IMG/VR virus record: IMGVR_UViG_3300047510_002736
Coordinates: 1-36,849 of that record
Reading direction: 5' to 3' (one strand)
Length of the DNA stretch: 36,849 bases
DNA from: a virus
In this document: positions 6,407 to 14,718 of the stretch, in pieces
Numbering within the stretch: the stretch's first letter is position 1
Layout: each line of letters begins with the position of its first letter
The notes under the pieces: generated by a model
The model's input: the letters and a program-made list of their open reading frames with translations, nothing else
Told to the model about the DNA's origin: nothing
The model's database searches: none
Position numbers and translations under genes: made by a program

Positions 6407-6634
6407 ATGTCAAAAGCAGAAAAGGATCCGCGAGTCTTGGCCTATGAGAAACCCGTGAGATTCGGGCGGTCAAGGCTCCAAAGGCACACAAGTTATGAGA
6501 TTGTGCGTCCGATGGAGACAAACTACACGAACCCAGGGTTCTTTCAAGAGCCTCGTGAAGTTTACTCCCTTAATGTAATGTCGCAGTTAATCGTGACACC
6601 AAATGAAAGGAGGACTTATGGAAAAGTCAATTAA
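6407..6634 (+). CDS. hypothetical protein (75 aa)
   Basis: The 75-residue frame begins MSKAEKDPRVLAYEKPVRFG and is Arg/Glu-rich with no hydrophobic segment. It has no clear Shine-Dalgarno sequence and overlaps the next gene's start by 17 bases. It fills the gap between two well-supported genes on the same strand and follows an extended -10 promoter, which favours it being real. I do not recognise the family. An alternative is that this stretch is simply the untranslated leader of the hydrolase gene. Confidence 0.5.
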   Translation: MSKAEKDPRVLAYEKPVRFGRSRLQRHTSYEIVRPMETNYTNPGFFQEPREVYSLNVMSQLIVTPNERRTYGKVN

Positions 6635-7184
6635 GTTTTTAACCTGTATTATAGGCTTGTTTTTTCTTGCCTACAGTTTGAGTGCGCTTACCCAAAATAA
6701 ATTTGAAAAATTAAAAGAAAACAATGCTCTGTATTCTCAAGACGTTGTTTCTATCAAAACTAGGGAACGCCAATTAGAATGCCTAGCGATGAATATCTAT
6801 CGCGAAGCTGGCTACGAGCCTTTTGAAGGAAAAGTAGCTGTAGCACAAGTCACTCTCAACAGAGTAGCTCACCCGGCCTTCCCCAAAGATGTCTGCGGAG
6901 TTGTGCATCAGAAAACGGTAGTGATGGAAAAAGTCATTTGTCAATTTAGTTGGCATTGCGATTCTGCTGCCAGAACAAGACCAGTGAACAAGGAGGCTTA
7001 CAATGAAAGTTACGCTGTTGCTAAAAAAGTTCTTTTGGAGAACTTCCGATTGGACATTCTCAAAGATGCTTTATATTATCATGCCACCTATGTCAATCCG
7101 AGATGGCCTCTCGAAAAGATAGGTAAGATCGGCCAACACATTTTTTATCGAGGAAAAGAAAGGGAACAATATGCCAAACTTTGA
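6618..7184 (+). CDS. SleB/CwlJ-family cell-wall hydrolase with N-terminal membrane anchor
   Basis: ATG 6618 is chosen because GAAAGGAGG lies just before it. The 188-residue product has a hydrophobic signal-anchor at residues 5-27. The hydrolase_2 (SleB) domain follows: CLAMNIYREAGYEPFEGKVAVAQVTLNRV with the catalytic Glu, then VCGVVHQKT, CQFSWHCD and ALYYHATYVNPRW. SleB enzymes are lytic transglycosylases that cut peptidoglycan glycan strands; phage versions serve as endolysins. The N-terminal anchor suggests a signal-arrest-release type lysin exported by the host Sec pathway. It overlaps the next gene, a small membrane protein, by 14 bases. Confidence 0.9.
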   Translation: MEKSIKFLTCIIGLFFLAYSLSALTQNKFEKLKENNALYSQDVVSIKTRERQLECLAMNIYREAGYEPFEGKVAVAQVTLNRVAHPAFPKDVCGVVHQKTVVMEKVICQFSWHCDSAARTRPVNKEAYNESYAVAKKVLLENFRLDILKDALYYHATYVNPRWPLEKIGKIGQHIFYRGKEREQYAKL

Positions 7185-7476
7185 ACTAAAAGATTTTAAG
7201 GATTTCGTTCAAAACAAGATCAGTCACATTTCTGCCGAAACTTTTGGCTGGTTGGCTGTGATCATACTACACGCCAGCACCATGCCTAGTTTACTAGCAG
7301 TTATGGCTGGTTTAACTGATCGATTACCTGCTGTAGATTTGGTTCTCTTGGTTTGGGGCGGGCTTTCTCTGTTGTTTGTCAAAGCCGCAATCCAAAAAGA
7401 TATGCTGAATGTTATCACTATAGGTTTTGGATTTATAATTCAAGCTATTATGATGGCATTGATCTTCTTCAAATAA
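7171..7476 (+). CDS. small membrane protein, downstream of the SleB lysin
   Basis: The 101-residue protein starts MPNFELKDFKDFVQNKISHISAETFGWLAVIILHASTMPSLLAV and contains three hydrophobic segments (about 25-45, 52-72 and 78-99) linked by the charged KAAIQKDML. It resembles small membrane proteins found in marine myophages. Its overlap with the SleB hydrolase gene makes a holin role possible, but no holin motif is diagnostic, so the function remains open. A promoter follows immediately, so this gene ends a transcription unit. Confidence 0.72.
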   Translation: MPNFELKDFKDFVQNKISHISAETFGWLAVIILHASTMPSLLAVMAGLTDRLPAVDLVLLVWGGLSLLFVKAAIQKDMLNVITIGFGFIIQAIMMALIFFK

Positions 7477-7493
7477 ATTGGTAATTTGAACTG

Positions 7494-7537
7494 TTGACAG
7501 GACCTCTGGGTCCTGTTACAATTATTACTGTTGTAAT
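7494..7537 (+). promoter_or_regulatory. sigma-70-like promoter with operator-like dyad and 5' hairpin
   Basis: TTGACA (7494-7499) and TACAAT (7517-7522) are 17 bp apart. The spacer holds AGGACC-TCTG-GGTCCT, an inverted repeat placed where a repressor would block polymerase. Around the expected start, ATTAC (7524-7528) pairs with GTAAT (7533-7537), so the RNA may begin with a small hairpin. Confidence 0.75.
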
Positions 7538-7557
7538 CCGCAAACAGAAAGGCAAAT

Positions 7558-8040
7558 ATGAAAAAGGCATTAGTAGTTGGTTTGATGGCCGCGGCTATTA
7601 CTGGCTGCTCATCAATGAAAGGCATTGAAGAACGCAAGACCTATGCTCAACCTAGTTGGTATCAGGACTGTGCGCAAGCAGGAACCGAAGGATGGTTCTG
7701 GTGGTCAAAAGAATTTGCATACGCCTGCGGCGCCGGTGAATCAATTCATGCACAGGCCGCTGAAGAACAGATGTACGCAATCGCTATGAATAACTTCGCT
7801 AAACGCATTAATAGTGAAGTTAACAGCAACACCGAAATCGTCTTCGACAACGATAAGAAAAAGACTTATACTAAAATTTCTTATGTTGTAAGGGATACTA
7901 CTATTCGTGAACACATCAACCGCGAAGTAGGACATTTTACAATGAATGGTCGTCATTATACATTCGTTCGTCTTAAGATGCCTAAGTCTGTTTTCGATCA
8001 GTTGATCTCTGAAGCCAAAGAGCAGAAAGCTTCCCGATAA
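7558..8040 (+). CDS. lipoprotein, LPP20-like
   Basis: The 160-residue product has a lipoprotein signal peptide, MKKALVVGLMAAAITGCSS, with lipobox ITGC and modified Cys17. The mature part contains PSWYQDC, then ACGAGESIHAQAAEEQMYAIAMNNFAKRINSEV, which resembles LPP20/LPP-type lipoproteins, where a helix packs on a small sheet. It would be anchored in the outer or inner membrane of the infected cell. It begins a run of three exported proteins (7558, 8040, 8287) behind one strong promoter. A role in superinfection exclusion or envelope modification is plausible but not shown by the sequence. Confidence 0.8.
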   Translation: MKKALVVGLMAAAITGCSSMKGIEERKTYAQPSWYQDCAQAGTEGWFWWSKEFAYACGAGESIHAQAAEEQMYAIAMNNFAKRINSEVNSNTEIVFDNDKKKTYTKISYVVRDTTIREHINREVGHFTMNGRHYTFVRLKMPKSVFDQLISEAKEQKASR

Positions 8041-8369
8041 TGAGAGCGGCTATCGTAGCCGTTTCATTAATAGCGGCAGGCTGTAGTTCGGCCCCTAAGG
8101 TAGTAGCAGAAAAGCCACAATATTGTTATACCTATCAAACTATTGAAACTGAAAATAGAGAACAGGTTAACAGTCGTGTCCGAGTAGAATGTACTGACGA
8201 TCAGATTGAACGTCTTACTTCCAAAAGACTAGGAATGTCTCCTAACTGTGGCGAATTTTCATATTGGATGCAGATTGGAGGACGCAATGTTCAACGCAAA
8301 GGAATCAGCTGCCAGAAACCTGACGGTAGCTGGGAAATTGTTAATACCATTGGTCATGTTGTTCAGTAG
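8040..8369 (+). CDS. small lipoprotein resembling the C-terminus of 17-kDa surface antigens
   Basis: The ATG overlaps the previous stop (TAATG). Residues 1-18 form a lipoprotein signal with LIAAGCSS and modified Cys15. The mature 95 residues contain four further cysteines and end CQKPDGSWEIV, preceded by IGGRNVQRKG; this resembles the C-terminal domain of rickettsial-type 17-kDa surface antigens (IGG...ACRQPDGSWxIV). The function is unknown. It likely sits in the envelope with its two neighbours. Confidence 0.72.
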   Translation: MRAAIVAVSLIAAGCSSAPKVVAEKPQYCYTYQTIETENREQVNSRVRVECTDDQIERLTSKRLGMSPNCGEFSYWMQIGGRNVQRKGISCQKPDGSWEIVNTIGHVVQ

Positions 8370-8736
8370 TATAGATGCCGCTGCCAGCGATGTTGATAAT
8401 CCAAGATTTTTTAACTATCGCGGCGGCGACTTTGCAAATCATATGATGGATTTTTCTTTTGGTTGGTTTAAAACCCTAGACCCCCAAGAAAAAGCGGCTC
8501 ATAATCAAGCTGTGACACACGCAGTGATGTTTGCAGAAAACGGACAAACAGTTAAATGGTATCAGAATAGGGCCAGTGGTCTAGCAGTGCCTGTAATGAC
8601 GTGGCCTACTGGTTCTGGATACTGTAGGAGAATTCATATGCAGGTTATTGCATATGATACAGAAAAGGTTATGACGCAGACTGCCTGTTTTGAAAATGCG
8701 CATAATAATTGGAGATGGTTGGTCGATAAATATTAA
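8287..8736 (+). CDS. exported protein, surface-antigen-like
   Basis: ATG 8287 is chosen over 8248 because GGAGG (8277-8281) is 5 bases before it. It overlaps the previous gene by 83 bases. The 149-residue product has a signal peptide with hydrophobic core VAGKLLIPLVMLFSSI and a probable cleavage after DAAA. The mature domain has GYCRRIHMQV and TQTACFENAHNNWRWL, a Cys...Cys-x-x-(D/N)-x-x-W-x-(I/L) pattern like that of the preceding lipoprotein, so the two may be distant relatives. There is no lipobox, so it is periplasmic or secreted. Function unknown. Confidence 0.7.
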   Translation: MFNAKESAARNLTVAGKLLIPLVMLFSSIDAAASDVDNPRFFNYRGGDFANHMMDFSFGWFKTLDPQEKAAHNQAVTHAVMFAENGQTVKWYQNRASGLAVPVMTWPTGSGYCRRIHMQVIAYDTEKVMTQTACFENAHNNWRWLVDKY

Positions 8737-8740
8737 TTCA

Positions 8741-10246
8741 ATGAAAACCAATATTAGCGATAAAATTATAGCCTGGTCGGCATTACTCAGCGGATTATCA
8801 ATTTCCGCCGTGGCCATTTATTATTCTGTAGCAGGCCTAGTCAGCATCTTTGCTGCCGCTGCCATACCGATTATGGTTATGGGAGTGGTATTAGAAGTAG
8901 GCAAATTATCTGCTACAGTTTGGCTAAAACAAAATTGGTCGATAGCCCCTAGGTTTTTAAAAACATATCTATTAATAGCCATTGCTATTCTGATGCTCAT
9001 CACCAGTATGGGTATCTTTGGATTCTTAAGCAAAGCACACAGTGATGCTGGTTTAGTTTCGGGCGATGTAATGGCTAAGATCGCCGTCTATGACGAAAAG
9101 ATTAAAACTGAACGGGAGAATATCGATGCGGCTCGTAAAGCACTTACTCAAATGGATTCTCAAGTTAATGAAAGGCTCAGTCGCAGCACCGACGACCGCG
9201 GTGCAGAACGTGCAGTTCAAATCCGCAGACAACAACAAGCAGAACGAACTAGACTCCAAAACGATATTTCTAGGTCACAGAGTACTATTGCTAAACTCAA
9301 CGAAGAACGAGCCCCTATCGCCGCAGAAGTCCGCAAAGTCGAAGCCGAAGTTGGACCAATAAAATATATCGCTAATTTTATCTACGGTGACAATCCTGAT
9401 GCTAACATCCTAGAGAAAGCTGTCACTTGGGTCATCATCATTATTGTTTCGGTATTCGACCCACTGGCAGTTATTTTGTTGTTGGCAAGCCAATATAGTT
9501 TTCAATGGTTCCGTAAACAAGAAGAAGAACAGAATTCAGAAAAAACATTAAATGACCTGTCTGGCGAGGAAATGGCCAGCGACATACACGAATTGAATAG
9601 TGCGTCTGAGCCAGTAGAAGAAAGTAGTTATGTACATTCTCCCTGGCCGTTTCCTGTTGCAGAAATCAAAGAAGAAACCAAAGACGATGATTTTAAATTT
9701 CTAGCCGATGATAACGACGTATATCCGGAAGGTAAGCCCTGGGAAGATAAGAAACCAGAACCCGAAGAAGAAATCGAATCTCTAGAAGAGAAAGAATCCA
9801 ATCTTGACAAGTGGAACAAGATGTTAGAAGAAGCTGAAAAAGCAGTCGAAGAAGAAAAAGAAATAGAAGATAACGAAATTTTAGAGAACGCTGCCCATTC
9901 AGAAAAAGAAGCAATGGCGAGATGGAAATCTGCAAATCCTGAAAGTTCTTTAAAAATGCAAAGAAAACTTTTTGAAAAAGGTGTGATCGATAGATTACCC
10001 TGGGAAGAATATCTTGAAGCTAAACCAGACTTCGTTAATGCAGAAGACGAAGCTGCCATAGAAGCAGCCAAGTGGGCCAAAGAACAACTTGAAAAGCAAA
10101 CTTCTAAAAAAAAAGGTAGTGACTTGGATGGAGAGGGAAGGCCTTCAACAGGTGAAGAAATCCAAGGAACTCTGAGCGGATATAAACAAAATGCCGAACA
10201 AAATGAAAATACCATTTGGAGTCGGATACAAGAAAGCAAAAAATGA
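8741..10246 (+). CDS. large membrane protein with coiled coil and acidic tail
   Basis: ATG 8741 follows the previous stop by 4 bases; the longer start at 8690 lies within that gene. The 501-residue product has three hydrophobic segments at about residues 10-30, 35-55 and 75-98. A long Arg/Gln/Glu-rich coiled coil follows (about 115-205), then another membrane segment with VIIIIVSVFDPLAVILLLASQY (about 230-255). The last 240 residues are very acidic (EEEIESLEEKES, EEEKEIEDNE). This plan recurs in large marine phages as a coil-containing protein of unknown role. Its cytoplasmic acidic tail could interact with host factors or anchor an assembly at the membrane; that is speculation. Confidence 0.8.
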   Translation: MKTNISDKIIAWSALLSGLSISAVAIYYSVAGLVSIFAAAAIPIMVMGVVLEVGKLSATVWLKQNWSIAPRFLKTYLLIAIAILMLITSMGIFGFLSKAHSDAGLVSGDVMAKIAVYDEKIKTERENIDAARKALTQMDSQVNERLSRSTDDRGAERAVQIRRQQQAERTRLQNDISRSQSTIAKLNEERAPIAAEVRKVEAEVGPIKYIANFIYGDNPDANILEKAVTWVIIIIVSVFDPLAVILLLASQYSFQWFRKQEEEQNSEKTLNDLSGEEMASDIHELNSASEPVEESSYVHSPWPFPVAEIKEETKDDDFKFLADDNDVYPEGKPWEDKKPEPEEEIESLEEKESNLDKWNKMLEEAEKAVEEEKEIEDNEILENAAHSEKEAMARWKSANPESSLKMQRKLFEKGVIDRLPWEEYLEAKPDFVNAEDEAAIEAAKWAKEQLEKQTSKKKGSDLDGEGRPSTGEEIQGTLSGYKQNAEQNENTIWSRIQESKK

Positions 10247-10614
10247 CAGACAGTGTTATATTAGTTACAGACCCAGATGACATCCAAGTAGACGGTCTAA
10301 GATTATTACTAGTAGATCTCAATACAGACCAAAATCAAATAGTTTCTGATTCTTTAGCACAGTCAGATGGATTCAGTAGCATTGTTTCGTATATTTGGAG
10401 ATCAGGAGATTCTGTAGATTGGTTATTGGATAAAAAACACAAAAGTGATATAATAATTTTTAATGCAGATAGTGAAAATGATATTATAATAGGTTATATG
10501 TCCGCACAAAAATATTCTTATTATTTTGGAACATTAAAAAATTTATCGCCGATCAATAACAGGAATATATACAATGCAGACGATGTTACAAAAATTTTAA
10601 ATTCGACATTATAA
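10243..10614 (+). CDS. conserved phage protein (123 aa)
   Basis: ATG 10243 overlaps the previous stop as ATGA. The product starts [18 protein letters not shown] followed by LRLLLVDL, and contains [31 protein letters not shown] and [17 protein letters not shown]. The mixed alpha/beta pattern and the DxDDI...R(L/I)LLVDL motif recur in T4-like marine phages. I know no function for it. There is no signal or membrane segment. The start at 10216 is rejected because it lies inside the upstream gene without a binding site. Confidence 0.78.
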   Translation: MTDSVILVTDPDDIQVDGLRLLLVDLNTDQNQIVSDSLAQSDGFSSIVSYIWRSGDSVDWLLDKKHKSDIIIFNADSENDIIIGYMSAQKYSYYFGTLKNLSPINNRNIYNADDVTKILNSTL

Positions 10615-10618
10615 AAAT

Positions 10619-10846
10619 ATGGATATTATCAAAGGTTCAAAAGTATTTGTAAAAGAGCATGAAAACATCAATCAGGCTCTAAGACGTTTTAAGAAAAAAG
10701 TAGAAGAATCGGGAATTCTAGATACCCTACGTAAAAAAGAATTCTACGAAAAACCAACCACAGAACGTAAGCGTAAGAAAGGTGCTGCGAAAGCACGTTG
10801 GCGCAAACAACTACGTTCGCAACAACTTCCTCCAAAACTTTTCTAA
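10619..10846 (+). CDS. rpsU: ribosomal protein bS21
   Basis: The 75-residue product is a full-length bS21: [59 protein letters not shown]. The N-terminal ExE-x-(I/L)-x-x-ALRRFK-(K/R)-x-x-x-x-x-G segment and the basic C-terminus are diagnostic. bS21 binds the 30S platform next to the anti-Shine-Dalgarno end of 16S rRNA and influences initiation. Phage-encoded copies are known from SAR11 phages and huge phages and are thought to favour phage mRNAs. It lies 4 bases after its neighbour and 12 bases before GMP reductase. Confidence 0.95.
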   Translation: MDIIKGSKVFVKEHENINQALRRFKKKVEESGILDTLRKKEFYEKPTTERKRKKGAAKARWRKQLRSQQLPPKLF

Positions 10847-10858
10847 GAAAGGTATCAA

Positions 10859-11878
10859 ATGCGTATCGAAGATGAAGTCAAGCTAGACTTCCGTGATGTG
10901 CTCATCAGACCAAAGCGTTCTACTCTAAGTAGTCGCAAAGAAGTAGATCTTACAAGAACATATAAATTTAGACACAGTGGCTTTGAATGGACCGGTGTAC
11001 CTATCATGGCTTCCAATATGGACGGTGTGGGTACAATAGATATGGCTCGAAAATTGTATAAACATCAGATGTTTACTTGTCTGGTTAAGAGCTATGCTGA
11101 AGACGATCTTTTTGATCTAACAGGTAAGTTTGGCGGAAATTATTTTGCCGTCAGCACAGGAACCAGTGACAAAGATTTTCTTAAACTAAGACAGATAGTA
11201 AATTCTTATCCAGAAATTCATTTCGTCTGTATCGATGTAGCTAACGGATACAGTGAACATTTTGGAGAATATGTTTCTAAAGTTAGACAAGCATATCCTC
11301 ACATAACTATTATCGCCGGTAATGTGGTTACCGCAGATATGACACAGGAGTTAATTTTACGTGGCGCAGATATTATTAAAGTGGGCATTGGCCCTGGTAG
11401 CGTTTGTACTACTCGTATCCAAACTGGTGTGGGCTACCCACAGCTTAGTGCTATCATTGAGTGTGCCGATGCCGCTCACGGTCTTGGCGCTCATATTATT
11501 GCTGATGGTGGATGTGTTTGCCCTGGTGATGTTGCTAAGGCTTTCGGCGCTGGCGCGGACTTTGTAATGCTAGGCGGTATGCTGTCAGGACACGACGAAG
11601 GCGGTGGCGAAATCAAAGACGGCAAAGTAACATTTTACGGAATGAGTTCAGACACTGCTATGAATAAACACAGTGGAGGTGTTGCTGAATATCGTAGTTC
11701 AGAAGGACGCACTGTAGAAGTAAAATACAAAGGTCCGGTGCAGAATACTGTATTAGATCTTTTAGGTGGTTTACGCAGTACCTGTACCTATGTCGGAGCT
11801 CCTAGTCTAAAACAATTATCCAAATGTACCACATTTATTCGTGTGAACAGACAGATCAACGATATATTTGTAAAATAA
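10859..11878 (+). CDS. guaC: GMP reductase
   Basis: The 339-residue protein is an IMPDH/GMPR-family TIM barrel: [16 protein letters not shown] at the N-terminus, [41 protein letters not shown] with catalytic Cys183, IIADGGC and [13 protein letters not shown]. It lacks the CBS insert of IMP dehydrogenases and has the short length of GMP reductase (E. coli GuaC, 347 residues). The enzyme converts GMP to IMP with NADPH, opening host guanine nucleotides to AMP synthesis; for an AT-rich phage that would rebalance purines. It has an AAAGG site and follows rpsU closely. Confidence 0.92.
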   Translation: MRIEDEVKLDFRDVLIRPKRSTLSSRKEVDLTRTYKFRHSGFEWTGVPIMASNMDGVGTIDMARKLYKHQMFTCLVKSYAEDDLFDLTGKFGGNYFAVSTGTSDKDFLKLRQIVNSYPEIHFVCIDVANGYSEHFGEYVSKVRQAYPHITIIAGNVVTADMTQELILRGADIIKVGIGPGSVCTTRIQTGVGYPQLSAIIECADAAHGLGAHIIADGGCVCPGDVAKAFGAGADFVMLGGMLSGHDEGGGEIKDGKVTFYGMSSDTAMNKHSGGVAEYRSSEGRTVEVKYKGPVQNTVLDLLGGLRSTCTYVGAPSLKQLSKCTTFIRVNRQINDIFVK

Positions 11879-11880
11879 CA

Positions 11881-11909
11881 TTGACATCTTAATAGAAAGA
11901 ATTTATAAT
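11881..11909 (+). promoter_or_regulatory. consensus sigma-70 promoter, probably giving a leaderless mRNA
   Basis: TTGACA (11881-11886), a 17-bp spacer and TATAAT (11904-11909) match the consensus at all 12 positions. The expected start, six or seven bases after the -10, coincides with the ATG at 11916, so the transcript may have no leader. Confidence 0.88.
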
Positions 11910-11915
11910 AATATA

Positions 11916-12500
11916 ATGCTTACAGATATAATGATTGATATGGAGACTCTAGATGTTCTCCCAACTGCTACTATTTTAACTATTGGAGCAGTAAAATTTG
12001 ATCCTTTCGGAGATGATTTAAAAGATCCTACCTGCGAAAAATTTTACGTTAGGGTTGATCTAGACAGTTGTGATCGTTTAGGTTGTACAGTTAGTCAGGC
12101 AACACTCGATTGGTGGGCAAGTCAAAGTCAGGCTGCTCAAGACGAAGCGTTTGATCCTAACAACAGGATTGATATTGTTGATGCAATGACTCAACTTTAT
12201 AAGTTCTGTTGGGGCGCCAAACGTGTTTGGAGTCACGGTGCCGGCTTTGATGTGATTATCTGCGAAAATTTATTTCGTAAAATTGGTAAAGCTGTTCCTT
12301 GGTCATTTTGGGAAGTTCGTGATACCCGCACATTATTTGATCTCGGAATAGACCCAAAGCGTCCTCCGGTACTCAAGCATCACGCCTTAGAAGATGCGTG
12401 GAATCAGGCTGTAGGAGTACAGAATGTTTTTAAATCTCTAAGAACTGCTAGTTCCGGGCTAAACGGTAAATTGTTTATGCCGCTAGCTAACCAGAGATAA
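11916..12500 (+). CDS. DEDDh 3'-5' exoribonuclease/exonuclease (Rv2179c-like)
   Basis: The 194-residue protein starts MLTDIMIDMETLD, with metal-binding Asp8 and Glu10 of exonuclease motif I. SHGAGFDVII supplies motif II and HHALEDAWNQA supplies the His and Asp of motif III. This layout is the Rv2179c-like/DUF5051 branch of DEDDh exonucleases, known from T4-like phages as small 3'-5' exonucleases acting on RNA or DNA. No Shine-Dalgarno exists and the promoter places the RNA start on the ATG; a second ATG at 11931 would lose little but is equally without a binding site. It precedes the dnaK leader. Confidence 0.88.
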   Translation: MLTDIMIDMETLDVLPTATILTIGAVKFDPFGDDLKDPTCEKFYVRVDLDSCDRLGCTVSQATLDWWASQSQAAQDEAFDPNNRIDIVDAMTQLYKFCWGAKRVWSHGAGFDVIICENLFRKIGKAVPWSFWEVRDTRTLFDLGIDPKRPPVLKHHALEDAWNQAVGVQNVFKSLRTASSGLNGKLFMPLANQR

Positions 12501-12508
12501 ATAAAATC

Positions 12509-12574
12509 GTAAATTGTACCATAGGGCAATTTACAGGGCATAGAGCCCAAATAGATCTTACTTTATAAGGAGAT
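12509..12574 (+). promoter_or_regulatory. dnaK leader with three hairpins, the last masking the ribosome-binding site
   Basis: Three consecutive hairpins fill the leader: GTAAATTG/CAATTTAC (12509-12516 with 12527-12534), GGGC-ATAGA-GCCC (12536-12548), and CTTA/TAAG (12557-12560 with 12566-12569). The last also allows ATCT/AGAT outside it (12555-12558 with 12571-12574). The SD sequence AAGGAG (12567-12572) is within that hairpin. The stretch 12535-12574 is repeated almost exactly before hsp20. A heat-opened (thermometer) switch is inferred. Confidence 0.7.
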
Positions 12575-12578
12575 ATGT

Positions 12579-14480
12579 ATGTCTAAGATCATCGGTATTG
12601 ACCTCGGCACCACCAATTCCTGCGTGGCTATCGTCGAGAATGGAACTTCCAAAGTTATTGAAAATTCAGAAGGTACTCGTACTACACCTAGTATCGTTGC
12701 CTATGCCAACGACGAAATCCTTGTAGGTGCATCGGCGAAAAGACAGTCGATCACTAACCCCAAAAATACAATTTATGCAGCCAAGCGATTGATTGGACGT
12801 AAGTTTAAAGAACAGGCTGTACAAAAAGACATCGACCTGATGCCATACGAAATTATGGAAAGTAAAAACGGCGATGCATGGGTTAGAGCACAGGGCAAAG
12901 AATTGGCACCTCCACAGATTTCTGCAGAAGTTCTTCGTAAAATGAAAAAGACCGCAGAAGATTATCTTGGTCAAGAAGTAACTAAAGCAGTGATCACTGT
13001 GCCTGCTTACTTTAACGATCAACAACGTCAAGCAACCAAAGATGCGGGACAGATCGCAGGTTTAGAAGTTCTGCGTATCATCAACGAACCAACAGCGGCT
13101 GCATTGGCCTATGGTGTTGATAAGCAAGATAAAGCTGACAGAAAAATTGCTGTTTACGATCTTGGTGGCGGTACTTTCGATGTATCGATCATTGAAATCG
13201 CGAATGTAGATGGCGACAAACAAATTGAAGTATTGTCAACGAATGGCGACACATTCCTAGGTGGTGAAGACTTCGATCAACGCATTATGGACTACTTGGT
13301 CGAGGAGTTCAAGAAAGAACAAGGCGTTGATTTAACTAAAGATGTATTAGCTCTTCAGCGTTTAAAAGACTCTGCTGAAAAAGCCAAAATTGAATTATCA
13401 AACAGCACACAGACAGAAGTTAACTTACCTTACATCACAGCCGATGCAAGTGGTCCTAAGCATCTAGTAGTAAAATTAACAAAGGCAAAATTAGAAAGCC
13501 TGGTCGAAGATCTTATTAATCGTTCACTGGCTCCTTGCCGCATCGCTATGCAAGACGCAGGTGTTACTGCTGCTGACATTGACGAAGTTATTCTTGTTGG
13601 CGGTCAGACACGTATGCCTAAAGTGCAAGAAGAAGTTGAGAAACTTTTCGGTAAGGCACCACGCAAAGATGTAAACCCAGACGAAGCAGTAGCAGTTGGT
13701 GCTGCTATCCAAGGTGCTGTGTTGGGCGGCGATCGCAATGACGTATTGTTACTTGACGTTACTCCTCTAAGTTTAGGTATCGAAACGTTAGGCGGAGTAA
13801 TGACTAAACTGGTTCAAAAGAACACTACGATTCCTACCAAAGCAAGTCAGACATTCAGCACGGCTGAAGATAATCAGCCTGCCGTGACTATCAAAGTGGT
13901 CCAGGGAGAAAGAGAACTCGTTCAACACAATAAACTGTTAGGCGAATTCAATCTAGAAGGCATTGCTCCGGCCCGTAGAGGACTTCCGCAGATCGAAGTT
14001 ACTTTCGATGTTGATGCCAATGGCATCATGAATATCTCTGCCAAAGATAAAAATACAGGCAAAGAAAATAAGATCACCATCAAGTCTGATTCCGGTCTAA
14101 GCAAAGAACAAATTGAACAAATGATTCGAGATGCTGAGATTAATGCCGAAGCAGATAAGAAAGCTAGAGAACTAATCGATACTAAGAATTCAGCTGAAGC
14201 TCAGATGCACGAAGTTAAAAAAGATCTTGAAGAGTATCGTAGCGAACTTACTGAAGATGAAGTTAAGCAACTTGAGGATGTTATCAATGCTGTTGGAGAA
14301 GCCACAAAGGGCGACGACAAAGATAAGATCACAGAAGAACTTAACAAAGTTTATCCGGCAATGAAAACTCTGTTAGAAAAAAAGCAGGCTAAAGAAAGTC
14401 AGCCAGCTCAAGAAGCAACCGGCAATAATCCATCCGATGATAACGTAGTAGATGCTACGTTTACAGAAAAGAAGGAATAA
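12579..14480 (+). CDS. dnaK: chaperone DnaK (Hsp70)
   Basis: The 633-residue product is a complete Hsp70. The ATPase domain has [18 protein letters not shown] (3-20), [49 protein letters not shown] and [14 protein letters not shown]. The substrate domain starts [14 protein letters not shown] (about 390), and the helical lid ends [14 protein letters not shown]. No frameshift or missing motif is seen, and the length matches E. coli DnaK (638). It folds and protects proteins with DnaJ and GrpE, which are not in the window, so host co-chaperones would serve. Sequence similarity to host DnaK looks high, indicating acquisition from a bacterium. It leads a stress unit with a small phage protein and Hsp20. 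Confidence 0.98.
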   Translation: MSKIIGIDLGTTNSCVAIVENGTSKVIENSEGTRTTPSIVAYANDEILVGASAKRQSITNPKNTIYAAKRLIGRKFKEQAVQKDIDLMPYEIMESKNGDAWVRAQGKELAPPQISAEVLRKMKKTAEDYLGQEVTKAVITVPAYFNDQQRQATKDAGQIAGLEVLRIINEPTAAALAYGVDKQDKADRKIAVYDLGGGTFDVSIIEIANVDGDKQIEVLSTNGDTFLGGEDFDQRIMDYLVEEFKKEQGVDLTKDVLALQRLKDSAEKAKIELSNSTQTEVNLPYITADASGPKHLVVKLTKAKLESLVEDLINRSLAPCRIAMQDAGVTAADIDEVILVGGQTRMPKVQEEVEKLFGKAPRKDVNPDEAVAVGAAIQGAVLGGDRNDVLLLDVTPLSLGIETLGGVMTKLVQKNTTIPTKASQTFSTAEDNQPAVTIKVVQGERELVQHNKLLGEFNLEGIAPARRGLPQIEVTFDVDANGIMNISAKDKNTGKENKITIKSDSGLSKEQIEQMIRDAEINAEADKKARELIDTKNSAEAQMHEVKKDLEEYRSELTEDEVKQLEDVINAVGEATKGDDKDKITEELNKVYPAMKTLLEKKQAKESQPAQEATGNNPSDDNVVDATFTEKKE

Positions 14481-14482
14481 AA

Positions 14483-14674
14483 ATGGCTGAGGCAGGTAAA
14501 GGTAGTAGACCGCGTCCATATAGCGTCGATAAAAAAACTTTCGATTCTAATTGGGATACTGTCTTTAGAAAACAAGAACAATCTGTAATTGAAGAAGTTT
14601 CTAAACTTATAGCAGAAGAAACTCTTCAAGAAACAGAAAACAGAATTACAGATCACTCGGGTGAGGGTCAGTAA
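14483..14674 (+). CDS. small conserved phage protein (63 aa)
   Basis: It starts MAEAGKGSRPRPYSVDKKTFDSNWDTVF, the GKGS-x-PRP-(F/Y)-SV...F-x-x-NWD-x-(I/V)-F pattern that recurs in many aquatic tailed phages. The C-terminal half is a Glu-rich helix. Two bases separate it from the dnaK stop, so it is co-transcribed. Function unknown. Its presence between dnaK and hsp20 shows that the chaperone genes are embedded in phage sequence rather than being a contaminating bacterial block. Confidence 0.8.
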   Translation: MAEAGKGSRPRPYSVDKKTFDSNWDTVFRKQEQSVIEEVSKLIAEETLQETENRITDHSGEGQ

Positions 14675-14675
14675 T

Positions 14676-14714
14676 AGGGCATAGAGCCCAGTTCATCTTA
14701 CTTTATAAGGAGAT
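14676..14714 (+). promoter_or_regulatory. hsp20 leader, second copy of the dnaK ribosome-binding-site hairpin
   Basis: This 39-base stretch repeats the dnaK leader: the same GGGC-ATAGA-GCCC hairpin, six or seven divergent bases, then the identical 20 bases atcttactttataaggagat. In both copies AAGGAG ends 6 bases before the ATG. Selection or gene conversion seems to hold the element constant while its surroundings differ. Confidence 0.7.
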
Positions 14715-14718
14715 TATT

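Noticed and set aside
9628-10239. A 203-residue Ser/Leu-rich minus-strand frame opposite the acidic tail of the membrane protein.
   Set aside because: The composition is the antisense of GAA/GAG-rich codons, and no promoter or binding site precedes it.
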